DNA of 64,000 nt. Source: Georgenia satyanarayanai (GTDB taxonomy: Bacteria; Actinomycetota; Actinomycetes; Actinomycetales; Actinomycetaceae). Under the pieces are notes generated by a model, which saw nothing but the letters and a program-made list of their open reading frames with translations, had not been told where the DNA came from and ran no database searches. The position numbers and the translations under genes were made by a program. Shown one piece after another: positions 16,555-25,282 of the stretch (its first letter is position 1; every line of letters starts with the position of its first letter). Location of the stretch: positions 186,001 through 250,000 of the forward strand of contig NZ_VUKC01000002.1 of the NCBI RefSeq assembly GCF_009193135.1, read 5' to 3'.

Positions 16555-18078
16555 TCATCCCCTCTCCAGGGTGAAGCGGGTGGCCGTCACGCGGTCGCCG
16601 GGCCCGCCCGTGACGGCCGCGAGCCGCTCCGCGAGGTGCGTGACCGACCGCTCGTCGGCCTCCAGCGCCAGCCGCGCCGTGCGGGTGTACTCGGTGATCG
16701 AGTGCGAGTCCGCCGGCGGCACCTCCAGGCGTGTCTTCCCCGTGGTTCCGGTGGCGAGCGAGCGGCTGACGGTCGTGCGCGCCTCCTCGGCGGGGTTGGA
16801 GGTGCCGTCGAGCCCGACGAACGGGTCCTCCAGGTGCTCGAGGTGGAGCACCTCGGTGCCTGCCGGCGTCGGCAGGTGGCCCACCGGTGAGCCCGCGGTG
16901 ACGACGGTCGTGATGGTGAAGCGCTGCCGCACGAGCGGGTCGCTCGCCAGCCGCATGCCGGTGAGCCCGCCCTGGCTGAAGCCGATGACGGCGACCGCCT
17001 CGCCGGGCCGCACGCCCGCCAGCCGCAGCGCCTCCACGGCCCCGATCTCGACGTCGCTCACCAGACCGCCGTAGGTCTCGGCGTTCGTGAGGTTGTCCAC
17101 GGGGTTGCTCCCGCCGGGGACCATCGCCTGGGTGCTCGGCAGCAGCAGGGTCCACGAGCGCGTGCCGTCGGCATGGTCCACGCGCCGCACCTCGAGCGTC
17201 CCCGGGGCGGCGCCGTGGTCCTGGTGGACGGCGCGGAGGCTGTCGACGACACCCGGAAGGTCGGCGGCCGGCTCCACCTCCCGGGAGCGGGAGACCGTGA
17301 GCGTGAGGTCGGCGGTGCCCGGACGGCGGCCGGTGAGGGCGTGGAAGGCGGCGACGACCGGGACGACGAGCCGCTGGGCCCCGGTGAGGGCGGCGGGGTC
17401 GATCTCCCGGCCGTCGTAGGTGAACGGCCCGGGGCGCAGGAACCACGGGACGACGTTCTGCCCGTGCGCCCCCAGCTCGCGGACCGCGACGTCCAGCGCG
17501 ATCCCGTCCGGCGGGAGGTCGTCGTCGCCGTGGACGAGGTTGACGATCTCGCCGAGCGCGTCGAGGGCCTGACCGACCACGTTCGTGGGCTCGAAGCCCG
17601 GCAGCCGGCCCACGAGCGTGAGCCGGTCCGCGACGGAGAGGACGGCGTGCTGCGGTGAGAGGAGCAGACGCAGGAACCCCGTCCACGAGGGACGCGGCGC
17701 GGCGGCCCGGGACGCGAGCTCGGCCTCCTCGTACAGGAGCCGCGCGTAGCGCAGGGACAGGAGGAGCTCGAGGACCTCCTCGTCGAGGCGGCGCACGCCC
17801 CACCCGCCGTCGAGCGCCTCGGCGACGGCGGACTCGGCGGCGGCGGCGAGCGCCGGGGACCAAGAGGCGTCCAGGGCGAGCTCGCGCCGGGCGGCGGTGA
17901 GCGCGCTCTCCAGATGGCCGACGTCCCCGCGCACCGCGTCGAGGAGCGCGTCGATGGCCCGGAGCTCCTCGACGTCCACGCGCGTGGCCCCGACCCCGCC
18001 GCGCACGTGGACGGAGGTGCGGTGCCGGGTGTCTGCCACTGCGCCGTCGGCGTCGTGGCTGTGCAGCCGAGCGGTCAC
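16555..18078 (-). CDS. Alpha/beta-hydrolase-fold protein paired with a WXG-like partner
   Basis: 507 aa, no signal peptide. Residues 1-180 are helical and WXG/LXG-like in character. Residues from about 295 form an alpha/beta hydrolase with nucleophile Ser368 in IGFSQGG; a candidate acid lies in LEHLEDPF and a candidate His in DSHSITEY. The GTG start overlaps the stop of the 92-residue partner by four bases. The pairing of a WXG-like protein with a lipase-like protein resembles type VII secretion substrates or toxins, but no ESX machinery or immunity gene is adjacent, and catalytic activity is unproven. Confidence 0.62.
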   Translation of the reverse strand: MTARLHSHDADGAVADTRHRTSVHVRGGVGATRVDVEELRAIDALLDAVRGDVGHLESALTAARRELALDASWSPALAAAAESAVAEALDGGWGVRRLDEEVLELLLSLRYARLLYEEAELASRAAAPRPSWTGFLRLLLSPQHAVLSVADRLTLVGRLPGFEPTNVVGQALDALGEIVNLVHGDDDLPPDGIALDVAVRELGAHGQNVVPWFLRPGPFTYDGREIDPAALTGAQRLVVPVVAAFHALTGRRPGTADLTLTVSRSREVEPAADLPGVVDSLRAVHQDHGAAPGTLEVRRVDHADGTRSWTLLLPSTQAMVPGGSNPVDNLTNAETYGGLVSDVEIGAVEALRLAGVRPGEAVAVIGFSQGGLTGMRLASDPLVRQRFTITTVVTAGSPVGHLPTPAGTEVLHLEHLEDPFVGLDGTSNPAEEARTTVSRSLATGTTGKTRLEVPPADSHSITEYTRTARLALEADERSVTHLAERLAAVTGGPGDRVTATRFTLERG

Positions 18079-18353
18079 AGGTCCCACGCCTCGGCGACGG
18101 CCGCGGAGAGGGCGGCGGCCCTGTCCTGCGCCGTCGCGAGGAGCTCCTCCAGCCGGTGGGCGTGGTGGAGCAGGTCCCCGAGGCGGGCGGCGAACTCGTC
18201 CGCGGCGGGCGAGTGCCACCGCTCGGGGTAGGCCCCGCGCAGCGTGTCCTCGATGGCGGCGAGGACGCCCGCGGCGCTCATGACGCTCGCGCACCCGTCC
18301 CCGGCCCCGCCCCACCCGTCCACGACGACGGGGGTGCAGCTGCTCGTGCTCAT
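18075..18353 (-). CDS. WXG100-like small helical protein
   Basis: 92 aa. After a Gly-rich N terminus the sequence is almost wholly helical and carries ERWHSPAADEFAARLGDL, a typical helix-turn (W-x-S/G) motif of WXG100/ESAT-6-like proteins, followed by a heptad-rich helix (LHHAHRLEELLATAQDRAAAL). The start ATG follows AGGAGGGG. Its stop overlaps the start of the hydrolase gene, so the two are probably co-translated and may bind each other. Confidence 0.6.
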   Translation of the reverse strand: MSTSSCTPVVVDGWGGAGDGCASVMSAAGVLAAIEDTLRGAYPERWHSPAADEFAARLGDLLHHAHRLEELLATAQDRAAALSAAVAEAWDL

Positions 18354-18493
18354 CTCGCCCCTCCTGCGGTCGTCCTGCCCCGAAGCTAGGGCCGGCCGGT
18401 GACGACAGGACGGGCCGCCGTCGTGCGCTGGGGACGCACCGGCCCCGGCGGGGGGCTGTGGCGCACGCGGTGGCTTTCGCCCGGGGACCGGGT

Positions 18494-18499
18494 GAGAAT
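18494..18499 (+). promoter_or_regulatory. Leaderless -10 element for the low-molecular-weight phosphatase
   Basis: GAGAAT six bases upstream of the ATG at 18506. Confidence 0.5.
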
Positions 18500-18505
18500 G
18501 CGGTG

Positions 18506-19006
18506 ATGTCCACCTTCACCGTGTCCTTCGTGTGCACCGGGAACATCTGCCGCTCCCCCATGGGCGAGGTCATCCTCCGCGACCTCCTCGAGCGGGAGGG
18601 CCTGGCCGACGAGGTGCGTGTCGTGTCGGCGGGGACGGGTGACTGGCACATCGGCGGGCCGGCCGACCCACGTGCCCTCAGCACGCTCAAGCAGTACGGG
18701 CTCGACGGCGAGAGCCACCGCGCCCAGCAGTTCGTCCGGGAGAGCTTCGCCGACGTCGACCTCGTGCTCGCGCTCGACCGGGGGCACGAGCGGGCCCTGC
18801 GCACCCTCGCCCCCACCCCCGAGGACGCCGAGAAGGTCCGGCTGCTGCGCAGCTTCGACGCGAGCGCCGTCGCCGCCGGTGAGCTTGAGGTGGACGACCC
18901 CTACTTCGGGGAGGACGGCGACTTCGTCACCACCTACGACGAGGTTCTGCCCGCCTGCGAGGGCGTCGTCGCCCACCTCAGTGAGCGTCTGGCCGCCACC
19001 CGCTGA
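18506..19006 (+). CDS. Low-molecular-weight protein tyrosine phosphatase
   Basis: Cytosolic phosphatase of 166 aa. The P-loop CTGNICRS gives Cys10 and Arg16, and the general-acid loop is DDPYFG near residue 132. It removes phosphate from tyrosine (or arginine) residues. The start at 18506 is chosen over one 16 codons upstream because the P-loop then sits at the usual position and a -10 element lies six bases upstream. Divergent from the WXG-like gene. Confidence 0.87.
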   Translation: MSTFTVSFVCTGNICRSPMGEVILRDLLEREGLADEVRVVSAGTGDWHIGGPADPRALSTLKQYGLDGESHRAQQFVRESFADVDLVLALDRGHERALRTLAPTPEDAEKVRLLRSFDASAVAAGELEVDDPYFGEDGDFVTTYDEVLPACEGVVAHLSERLAATR

Positions 19007-19059
19007 CCGCCGGCCGGGACGCCGCGTGGACGAGGCGGCTCCCGGCGCCCGGGCTCTGG

Positions 19060-19065
19060 GAGACT
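19060..19065 (+). promoter_or_regulatory. Leaderless -10 element for purB
   Basis: GAGACT seven bases upstream of the ATG at 19073. Confidence 0.5.
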
Positions 19066-19072
19066 GAGGACC

Positions 19073-20572
19073 ATGAGCGAGCAGCCCAGCACCACGTCGT
19101 CCGCCAGCCTGTCGGCCGGAGCCGCTCCGGGCCGACACCGCGTGTCCCTCGCGGACCTCGAGCCGCCCATCGCGCTCGGCCCGCTCGACGGCCGCTACCG
19201 GGGCGTCGTCGCCCCGCTCGTCGACCACCTCTCCGAGTCGGCCCTCAACCGGGCGCGACTCGACGTCGAGGTGTCCTGGCTCGTCCACCTCACCACCTCC
19301 GGTGCGCTGCCGGGGGCGCCGCAGCTGAGCGACGCGGACGTCGCCTACCTGCGCGGGGTCGTCGACTCGTTCGGGGCGGAGGAGATCGCCGAGCTCGCGG
19401 AGATCGAGCGCGAGACCCGGCACGACGTCAAGGCCGTGGAGTACTTCCTCAAGAAGCGCCTCGCCTCCGCCGCCGAGGCCGTCGGTCCGGACAGCCCCCT
19501 GCCCGCGGTCGGCGAGATCGTCCACATCTTCTGCACGAGCGAGGACGTCAACAACCTCTCCTACGCGGTGACCATCCGCGACGCCGTCCGCCAGGTGTGG
19601 CTGCCCGCCGCCATCGCGCTCGTCGGTGACCTCGCCGACCTCGCCCGTGAGACGGCCGAGGTCCCCATGCTCTCGCGTACCCACGGCCAGACGGCCACCC
19701 CGACGACGCTGGGCAAGGAGGTGGCGGTGCTCACCGCCCGCCTGCGCCGTCAGCTGCGGCGGGTCTCCGCGGCCGAGTTCATGGGCAAGATCAACGGCGC
19801 GACGGGGACCTACGGCGCGCACGCCGTCTCGGTGCCGCAGACCGACTGGCAGGCCGTCTCGCGCTCCTTCGTCGAGGGCCTGGGGCTCACGTGGAACCCG
19901 CTGACGACGCAGATCGAGCCGCACGACTGGCAGGCCGAGCTCTACGCCGACATCGCCCGCTTCAACCGGGTGCTGCACAACCTGTGCACGGACGTGTGGA
20001 CCTACATCTCCCTCGGCTACTTCCGCCAGCGCCTCGCCGCTCAGGGCTCGACCGGCTCCTCGACGATGCCGCACAAGGTCAACCCCATCCGCTTCGAGAA
20101 CGCCGAGGCGAACCTCGAGATCTCCTCCGCGCTCCTCGACACCCTCGGCGCCACGCTCGTCACCTCCCGGCTCCAGCGCGACCTCACCGACTCGACGACG
20201 CAGCGCAACATCGGCGTCGCGCTCGGGCACTCGTTGCTCGCGGTCGACAACGTCCGCCGCGGCCTGGCCGGGCTCGACGTCGACGCCGCCGCCATGGAGC
20301 GCGACCTCGACGACTCGTGGGAGGTGCTGGGCGAAGCCGTCCAGTCCGCCATGCGGGCGGCGTCCGTCGCGGGCGCCGAGGGCATGGCCGACCCCTACGA
20401 GCGGCTCAAGGAGCTCACCCGCGGGCGCCGCGTCGACGCCGAGGGCATGCGTGGCCTCATCGCCGGACTCGGGCTGCCCGCGGACGTCGAGCAGCGGCTC
20501 CTCGCCCTCACGCCGGCGACGTACACGGGCCTCGCGGCCTCTCTCGTCGCGCACCTCGACGACCTCGGCTGA
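19073..20572 (+). CDS. purB: Adenylosuccinate lyase
   Basis: Cleaves adenylosuccinate and SAICAR in purine synthesis; homotetrameric, cytosolic, 499 aa. The fumarase/aspartase-superfamily signature reads SSTMPHKVNPIRFEN at about residues 325-339. Other family landmarks are CTSEDVNNLSY, SRTHGQTATPTTLGKE and KINGATGTYGAH. The first 30 residues are a low-complexity extension before the conserved LDGRYRG start. Three 18-bp repeats follow the stop. Confidence 0.93.
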   Translation: MSEQPSTTSSASLSAGAAPGRHRVSLADLEPPIALGPLDGRYRGVVAPLVDHLSESALNRARLDVEVSWLVHLTTSGALPGAPQLSDADVAYLRGVVDSFGAEEIAELAEIERETRHDVKAVEYFLKKRLASAAEAVGPDSPLPAVGEIVHIFCTSEDVNNLSYAVTIRDAVRQVWLPAAIALVGDLADLARETAEVPMLSRTHGQTATPTTLGKEVAVLTARLRRQLRRVSAAEFMGKINGATGTYGAHAVSVPQTDWQAVSRSFVEGLGLTWNPLTTQIEPHDWQAELYADIARFNRVLHNLCTDVWTYISLGYFRQRLAAQGSTGSSTMPHKVNPIRFENAEANLEISSALLDTLGATLVTSRLQRDLTDSTTQRNIGVALGHSLLAVDNVRRGLAGLDVDAAAMERDLDDSWEVLGEAVQSAMRAASVAGAEGMADPYERLKELTRGRRVDAEGMRGLIAGLGLPADVEQRLLALTPATYTGLAASLVAHLDDLG

Positions 20573-20592
20573 GCGAGCGCCCCGCCGGCGTC

Positions 20593-20646
20593 GGTAAGTC
20601 GGCTGTCGGCGGTAAGTCGGCTGTCGGCGGTAAGTCGGCTGTCGGC
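20593..20646. repeat. Tandem array of three identical 18-bp repeats after purB
   Basis: Three perfect copies of GGTAAGTCGGCTGTCGGC at 20593, 20611 and 20629, starting 20 bases after the purB stop. The core is the reverse complement of the unit at 14915-15004 and has the same orientation relative to the preceding gene. The rest of the 20573-20717 gap is G-rich and holds only the VKOR promoter. Confidence 0.85.
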
Positions 20647-20705
20647 GGGCGGGGGGCGGGGCGACCCGGGGACCTTGGTCCGTGGGACTTGTCCGGTTCG
20701 CGCCC

Positions 20706-20711
20706 GACGAT
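20706..20711 (+). promoter_or_regulatory. Possible leaderless -10 element for the VKOR gene
   Basis: GACGAT six bases upstream of the GTG at 20718. Confidence 0.42.
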
Positions 20712-20717
20712 GAGCGG

Positions 20718-21344
20718 GTGAACCTCACCGAGACGCGGCCGAGCCTGCGCCAGATCCGGCACACCGACGGCTGGATCTTCGGCACCATGCTCCTGTCGGC
20801 CTGCCTCAGCCTGACGGCCTCCTTCGTGCTGTCCATCGACGCCGTCGCCCTCGCGGCCGACCCGAACGCCCAGCTGACCTGCAACATCAGCTCCGCGCTG
20901 TCCTGCGGCGCGGTGGGCGTCTCCTCCCAGGCGAGCCTCTTCGGCTTCCCCAACGCCTTCCTCGGCCTCGTCGCCGAGCCGGTCGTCATCACGATCGCCG
21001 TCGCGGGTCTCGGCGGGGTCCGCTTCCCACGCTGGTTCATGTTCGCCGCGCAGGTCGTCTACGCGCTCGGCGTGATCTTCGCGTACTGGCTCTTCTACCA
21101 GTCGATGTTCCACATCGGCGCCCTGTGCCCGTGGTGCCTGCTCGTCACGCTCTCCACGACCCTCGTCTTCGCCACGCTCCTGCACTACAACCTGCGCGAG
21201 AACAACCTCTTCCTCACCCCGCGCGCCCACGAGCGTGCACTGGCCCTCATCCGCGCGGGCTGGGACGGGGCCGTCGTCCTGGCCTGGGTGGGCGCCGTCG
21301 TCGTCGCCATCATCCTCAAGTACGGCGCGGACCTGCTCCCGTAG
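20718..21344 (+). CDS. Vitamin K epoxide reductase family (VKOR) membrane protein
   Basis: Disulfide-generating membrane enzyme that reoxidises DsbA-like partners using menaquinone; 208 aa with four to five transmembrane helices. The loop cysteines are in CNISSALSCGAVG and the active-site pair in LCPWCLL. There is no fused thioredoxin domain, so a separate DsbA partner is expected elsewhere. I take the GTG at 20718 (start VNLTETRPS); an ATG twelve codons upstream in frame is possible but lacks a recognisable signal. Confidence 0.86.
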   Translation: MNLTETRPSLRQIRHTDGWIFGTMLLSACLSLTASFVLSIDAVALAADPNAQLTCNISSALSCGAVGVSSQASLFGFPNAFLGLVAEPVVITIAVAGLGGVRFPRWFMFAAQVVYALGVIFAYWLFYQSMFHIGALCPWCLLVTLSTTLVFATLLHYNLRENNLFLTPRAHERALALIRAGWDGAVVLAWVGAVVVAIILKYGADLLP

Positions 21345-21364
21345 ACTCCTCCGCCGTAGCGGGA

Positions 21365-21381
21365 ATACCCCTAGGGGGTAT
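21365..21381 (+). promoter_or_regulatory. CsoR-type copper operator
   Basis: Perfect inverted repeat with 7-base arms ATACCCC and GGGGTAT around TAG, thirty bases upstream of the csoR ATG. This is the G-tract operator form known for CsoR repressors. It overlaps TATACC, which may be the -10 region, so binding would block csoR-copZ-copA until Cu(I) releases the repressor. Confidence 0.8.
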
Positions 21382-21410
21382 ACCGTTGACGACGACGGAA
21401 GGGAGCACAC

Positions 21411-21692
21411 ATGGCCGGCTACAGCGGAACGAAAGAGGACTACGCCCGGCGCCTGCGGCGCATCGAGGGCCAGGTCCGCGGGATCGCCCGCATGGTCGAC
21501 GAGGACACCTACTGCATCGACGTCCTCACCCAGATCTCCGCCGTCACCAAGGCGCTCCAGGCGGTCGGCATCGGCCTGGTCGAGGACCACCTCGGCCACT
21601 GCGTCGTCGACGCCGCCCGCTCCTCCCACGAGGAGGGCGCCGAGAAGGTCCGCGAGGCCAGCGAGGCCATCGCGCGGCTCGTCCGTTCCTAG
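21411..21692 (+). CDS. csoR: CsoR family copper-sensing repressor
   Basis: Metal-responsive DNA-binding repressor, 93 aa. It has the DUF156 helical core with RLRRIEGQVRGI and the Cu(I) ligand set Cys35, His60 and Cys64 in the W-X-Y-Z pattern. It should bind the palindrome immediately upstream and release it on Cu(I) binding. ATG preceded by GAAGGGAG. First gene of the csoR-copZ-copA operon. Confidence 0.9.
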   Translation: MAGYSGTKEDYARRLRRIEGQVRGIARMVDEDTYCIDVLTQISAVTKALQAVGIGLVEDHLGHCVVDAARSSHEEGAEKVREASEAIARLVRS

Positions 21693-21716
21693 CTCCCACC
21701 CACCCCAGGAGAACCC

Positions 21717-21971
21717 ATGAGCACCGACCCGTCGCCCGTCGACCGCACCACCGTCCTCGAGGTCGAGGGCATGACCTGTGGGCACTGCGTGTCCGCCGTG
21801 ACGCGCGAGCTCGAGGACGTCAAGGACGTCTCCAAGGTCAGCGTCATCCTCCGCAACGGCGGCACCTCCGAGGTCACCGTCGTCTCCGACGCCGTCCTCG
21901 ACGAGGGCGCCCTGCGTGCCGCGGTCGACGAGGCCGGCTACGCCGTCACCGCCGTCCACGTCGACAACTAG
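21717..21971 (+). CDS. copZ: Copper chaperone, heavy-metal-associated domain
   Basis: Single HMA domain of 84 aa with the Cu(I) motif GMTCGHC (Cys at about residues 20 and 23). It would carry Cu(I) in the cytosol to the N-terminal domain of CopA and to CsoR. ATG preceded by CCAGGAGAA. Lies 24 bases after csoR and 9 before copA. Confidence 0.9.
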   Translation: MSTDPSPVDRTTVLEVEGMTCGHCVSAVTRELEDVKDVSKVSVILRNGGTSEVTVVSDAVLDEGALRAAVDEAGYAVTAVHVDN

Positions 21972-21980
21972 GAGGCCACC

Positions 21981-24332
21981 GTGTCATCCCCCACCACCGG
22001 CACACCGTTCGCTGAGATCGACCTCGCCGTCGAGGGGATGACCTGCGCCTCGTGCGTCGCGCGCGTCGAGAAGAAGCTCAACGCGGTCCCCGGGGTCAGC
22101 GCCACCGTCAACCTCGCCACGGAGAGTGCGCACCTCACCCTCGACGAGCGGGTGCCCGACGGCGACCTGCTCGGCGCCGTCGAGCGGGCCGGGTACGCGG
22201 CCACCGTCACCCGCCGTCGCACCGCCGACGACGACGCCGACCACCACGGCGGCGAGCACGACGACGACGGTGAGCACGCGCTCGCCGGGCACAGCCACGG
22301 CGCCGGGGAGGACACCTCCTCCCCGGCCGAGCGGCGCCAGGCCGACCTGCGCCGGCGGCTGCGGGTCTCGGCCGTCCTCACCGTGCCGGTCGTCGCGCTG
22401 TCCATGGTCCCGCCCCTCCAGTTCGCGGGGTGGCAGTGGGTCGTCGCGCTCCTGTCGCTGCCGGTGGTCACCTGGGCCGCGTGGCCCTTCCACCGCTCGG
22501 CGGCCAAGGCCGCCCGGCACGGCGCCTCGACGATGGACACCCTCGTCTCCGTCGGGGTCATCGCCGCCACGCTGTGGTCGCTGTGGGCGCTGCTCCTCGG
22601 CGGCGCCGGGGAGATCGGGATGCGGATGACCCCGCACCTGTTCCCCGCCCAGGGCGCGCTGGGCGAGGTCGGGATGCCCGAGCTCTACTTCGAGGTCGCC
22701 GCCGTCGTCACGACCTTCCTCCTCGCGGGACGCTACGCCGAGTCGCGCTCACGCCGCCGGGCCGGTGACGCGCTGCGCTCCCTGCTCGCCCTCGGCGCCA
22801 AGGACGTCGCGCGCCTGTCCGTGGACGGCACCGGGCGGCGCACCGAGGAACGCGTGCCCGTCGAGCATCTCGCCGCCGGGGACCTCTTCGTCGTCCGCCC
22901 CGGGGAGAAGGTCGCCACCGACGGCGTCGTCGTCGAGGGCAGCTCGGCGGTGGACGCCTCGATGCTCACCGGGGAGCCCGTCCCGGTGGACGTCGGCCCC
23001 GGGGACACCGTGACCGGCGCGACCGTCAACGCCTCCGGGCGCCTGGTCGTCCGGGCCACCCGCGTGGGCGAGGAGACGACCCTGGCCCAGATCGGCCGGC
23101 TGGTCACCCGGGCCCAGACCGGCAAGGCCCCCGTCCAGCGGCTCGCGGACCGCATCTCGGCCGTCTTCGTCCCGGTGGTCTTCGTCATCGCGGTCGGCAC
23201 CTTCGCGGTGTGGATGCTGTCGGGGGCCAACCTCCAGGCGGCCTTCACCGCCGCCGTCGCGGTCCTCATCATCGCCTGCCCGTGCGCGCTCGGACTGGCG
23301 ACCCCGACGGCCCTGCTCGTCGGCTCCGGCCGCGCCGCGCAGCTCGGGATCGTCATCAAGGGCCCGGAGATCCTCGAGTCCACCCGCCGCATCGACACCA
23401 TGGTGCTCGACAAGACCGGCACGGTGACCGAGGGCCGCATGGAGCTGGCCGACGTCAGCGCCGCGGACCGCGGCCAGGTCCTGCGGCTCGCCGGAGCGGT
23501 CGAGGCGGCCAGCGAGCACCCCATCGCCCAGGCCGTCGCGGCCGGTGCCCGCGCCGAGCTCGGCGACCTGCCCGAGGCCACCGGCTTCACGGCCCACGCC
23601 GGCCGCGGGGTCAGCGGCACGGTCGGCGGCCACGAGGTCCTCGTCGGCCGGCCCGCCTGGCTCGCCGAGCAGGGCGTCACCGTTCCCGACGGCGTGGCCC
23701 GCGACCACCGGGACGCCGAGCGGACCGGCGCGACCGCCGTCGTCGTCGCATGGGACGGCACCGCCCACGGCGTCCTCGCCGTCCGCGACACCGTCAAGGC
23801 CACCTCGGGCGCGGCCGTCGCGCGGCTGCGGGAGCTCGGGGTGCGGCCGATGCTCCTCACCGGTGACAACCGGGCCACCGCCGAGGCCGTCGCCGGCGAG
23901 GTCGGGATCCCGGCCGGGGACGTGATCGCGCAGGTGCTGCCGGAGGACAAGCTCGACGTCGTCGCCCGCCTCCAGCGTGAGGGCCGGGTCGTCGCGATGG
24001 TCGGGGACGGCGTGAACGACGCCGCGGCCCTCGCGCAGGCCGGGCAGCAGGGTCTGGGCCTGGCCATGGGCACCGGCACGGACGTCGCGATCGAGGCCAG
24101 CGACATCACGCTCGTCACCGGGGACCTGCGCGCCGCGCCGACCTCGATCGCGGTCTCCCGCGCCACCCTGCGGGTCATCAAGCAGAACCTCTTCTGGGCC
24201 TTCGCCTACAACGTCGCCGCGATCCCCCTGGCGGCTCTCGGGCTGCTCAACCCGATGATCGCCGGTGCCGCGATGGCCGCCAGCTCGGTCATCGTCGTGG
24301 GCAACTCCCTGCGCCTGCGCCGCGCCGGCTGA
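21981..24332 (+). CDS. copA: Copper-exporting P1B-type ATPase
   Basis: Pumps Cu(I) out of the cytosol; 783 aa. N-terminal HMA domain with Cys22 and Cys25 (GMTCASC), then an Asp/His-rich linker at about residues 82-110 rich in potential metal ligands, eight membrane helices, the translocation motif CPC at 433-435, phosphorylated Asp477 in DKTGT, SEHP in the nucleotide domain and [13 protein letters not shown] start directly behind AGGAGG. The linker is the one feature that departs from a plain CopA. A strong hairpin terminator follows. Confidence 0.93.
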   Translation: MSSPTTGTPFAEIDLAVEGMTCASCVARVEKKLNAVPGVSATVNLATESAHLTLDERVPDGDLLGAVERAGYAATVTRRRTADDDADHHGGEHDDDGEHALAGHSHGAGEDTSSPAERRQADLRRRLRVSAVLTVPVVALSMVPPLQFAGWQWVVALLSLPVVTWAAWPFHRSAAKAARHGASTMDTLVSVGVIAATLWSLWALLLGGAGEIGMRMTPHLFPAQGALGEVGMPELYFEVAAVVTTFLLAGRYAESRSRRRAGDALRSLLALGAKDVARLSVDGTGRRTEERVPVEHLAAGDLFVVRPGEKVATDGVVVEGSSAVDASMLTGEPVPVDVGPGDTVTGATVNASGRLVVRATRVGEETTLAQIGRLVTRAQTGKAPVQRLADRISAVFVPVVFVIAVGTFAVWMLSGANLQAAFTAAVAVLIIACPCALGLATPTALLVGSGRAAQLGIVIKGPEILESTRRIDTMVLDKTGTVTEGRMELADVSAADRGQVLRLAGAVEAASEHPIAQAVAAGARAELGDLPEATGFTAHAGRGVSGTVGGHEVLVGRPAWLAEQGVTVPDGVARDHRDAERTGATAVVVAWDGTAHGVLAVRDTVKATSGAAVARLRELGVRPMLLTGDNRATAEAVAGEVGIPAGDVIAQVLPEDKLDVVARLQREGRVVAMVGDGVNDAAALAQAGQQGLGLAMGTGTDVAIEASDITLVTGDLRAAPTSIAVSRATLRVIKQNLFWAFAYNVAAIPLAALGLLNPMIAGAAMAASSVIVVGNSLRLRRAG

Positions 24333-24351
24333 CACCCCACCCGCCGAGTAG

Positions 24352-24394
24352 CGCCGACAGCCGGATTCCTCGTCGAGGAATCCGGCTGTCGGCG
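24352..24394. terminator. Bidirectional hairpin terminator between copA and metQ
   Basis: Perfect inverted repeat with 21-base arms (24352-24372 and 24374-24394) between the convergent copA and metQ stops. Its arm begins with CGCCGACAGCCG, the same core as the 18-bp repeats at 14.9 and 20.6 kb. No U-tract is visible on either side. Confidence 0.75.
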
Positions 24395-24407
24395 TATGCG
24401 GTGCGCC

Positions 24408-25259
24408 TCAGAAGGCGGGGATGATCTCGCCGGCGGGCCAGCGCTCGGTGATGAAGTCGCGGACCTCCTGGGAGTGCAGCGCCTCGTCCAGGGCGAGGAT
24501 CGCCTCGCTCTCGGCGTCCTCGGAGCGCACGGCGAGGAGGTTGGCGTAGGGGTTGTCCTCGCCGGACTCGAGGACGATGGCGTCCTCGGCCGGGTTGAGG
24601 TCCGCCTCGAGGGCGTAGTTGCCGTTGATGACGGCGGCGTCGAAGTCCTGGAGGCTGCGGACGAGCTGGGCGGCCTCGAGCTCGGCGAGCTCGATGTTCT
24701 TCGGGTTGTCCGCGACGTCGAAGATCGTCGGGTCCTCGACGTCCTCGGCGAGGGTGAAGACACCCTCGGCGGCGAGCAGCTCCAGGGCGCGGGCCTGGTT
24801 GGCCGGGTCGTTCGGCACGCCGACCTGGGCGCCGTCGGGCAGCTCGTCGAGGGAGGTGAGGGAGTCGGAGTAGACGCCGTAGGGCTCGATGTGGACACCC
24901 TCGAAGTGGGCGAAGTCGTAGCCCTTCTCCGCGACCTCGGCCTCGAAGTAGGGCAGGTGCTGGAAGAAGTTCGCGTCGAGCTCGCCCTCGGCCAGCTGGA
25001 CGTTGGGCTGGACGTAGTCGGTGTACTCGACGATCTCGAGGGTGAAGCCGGCGTCCTCGGCGAGGTTGTCCTGGACGAACTCGAGGATCTCGGCGTGCGG
25101 CGTGGGGCTGGCGCCGACGACGATCGTCGCCGCCTCGCCGTCGGCGGCCGGGCTCGTGCCCTCCGTGGCGTCGTCGGCGGCGTCGCCGCAGGCGGCGAGG
25201 GTGAGGGCGGCGACGCCGGCGAGGACGGCGATCCGCGTGGCGGTGCGGGTGGTGGTCAT
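24408..25259 (-). CDS. metQ: Methionine ABC transporter substrate-binding lipoprotein
   Basis: NlpA/MetQ family lipoprotein, 283 aa, with lipobox TLAAC at the end of its signal peptide. Family landmarks: VGASPTPHAEIL, DYVQPNVQLAEGELDANFFQHLPY and VINGNYA. It captures methionine for MetNI. ATG preceded by AAAGGAA. Third gene of metN-metI-metQ, 23 bases after metI. It converges on copA with the hairpin between. Confidence 0.92.
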   Translation of the reverse strand: MTTTRTATRIAVLAGVAALTLAACGDAADDATEGTSPAADGEAATIVVGASPTPHAEILEFVQDNLAEDAGFTLEIVEYTDYVQPNVQLAEGELDANFFQHLPYFEAEVAEKGYDFAHFEGVHIEPYGVYSDSLTSLDELPDGAQVGVPNDPANQARALELLAAEGVFTLAEDVEDPTIFDVADNPKNIELAELEAAQLVRSLQDFDAAVINGNYALEADLNPAEDAIVLESGEDNPYANLLAVRSEDAESEAILALDEALHSQEVRDFITERWPAGEIIPAF

Positions 25260-25282
25260 GGGGGTTCCTTTCGGGGGGACGC

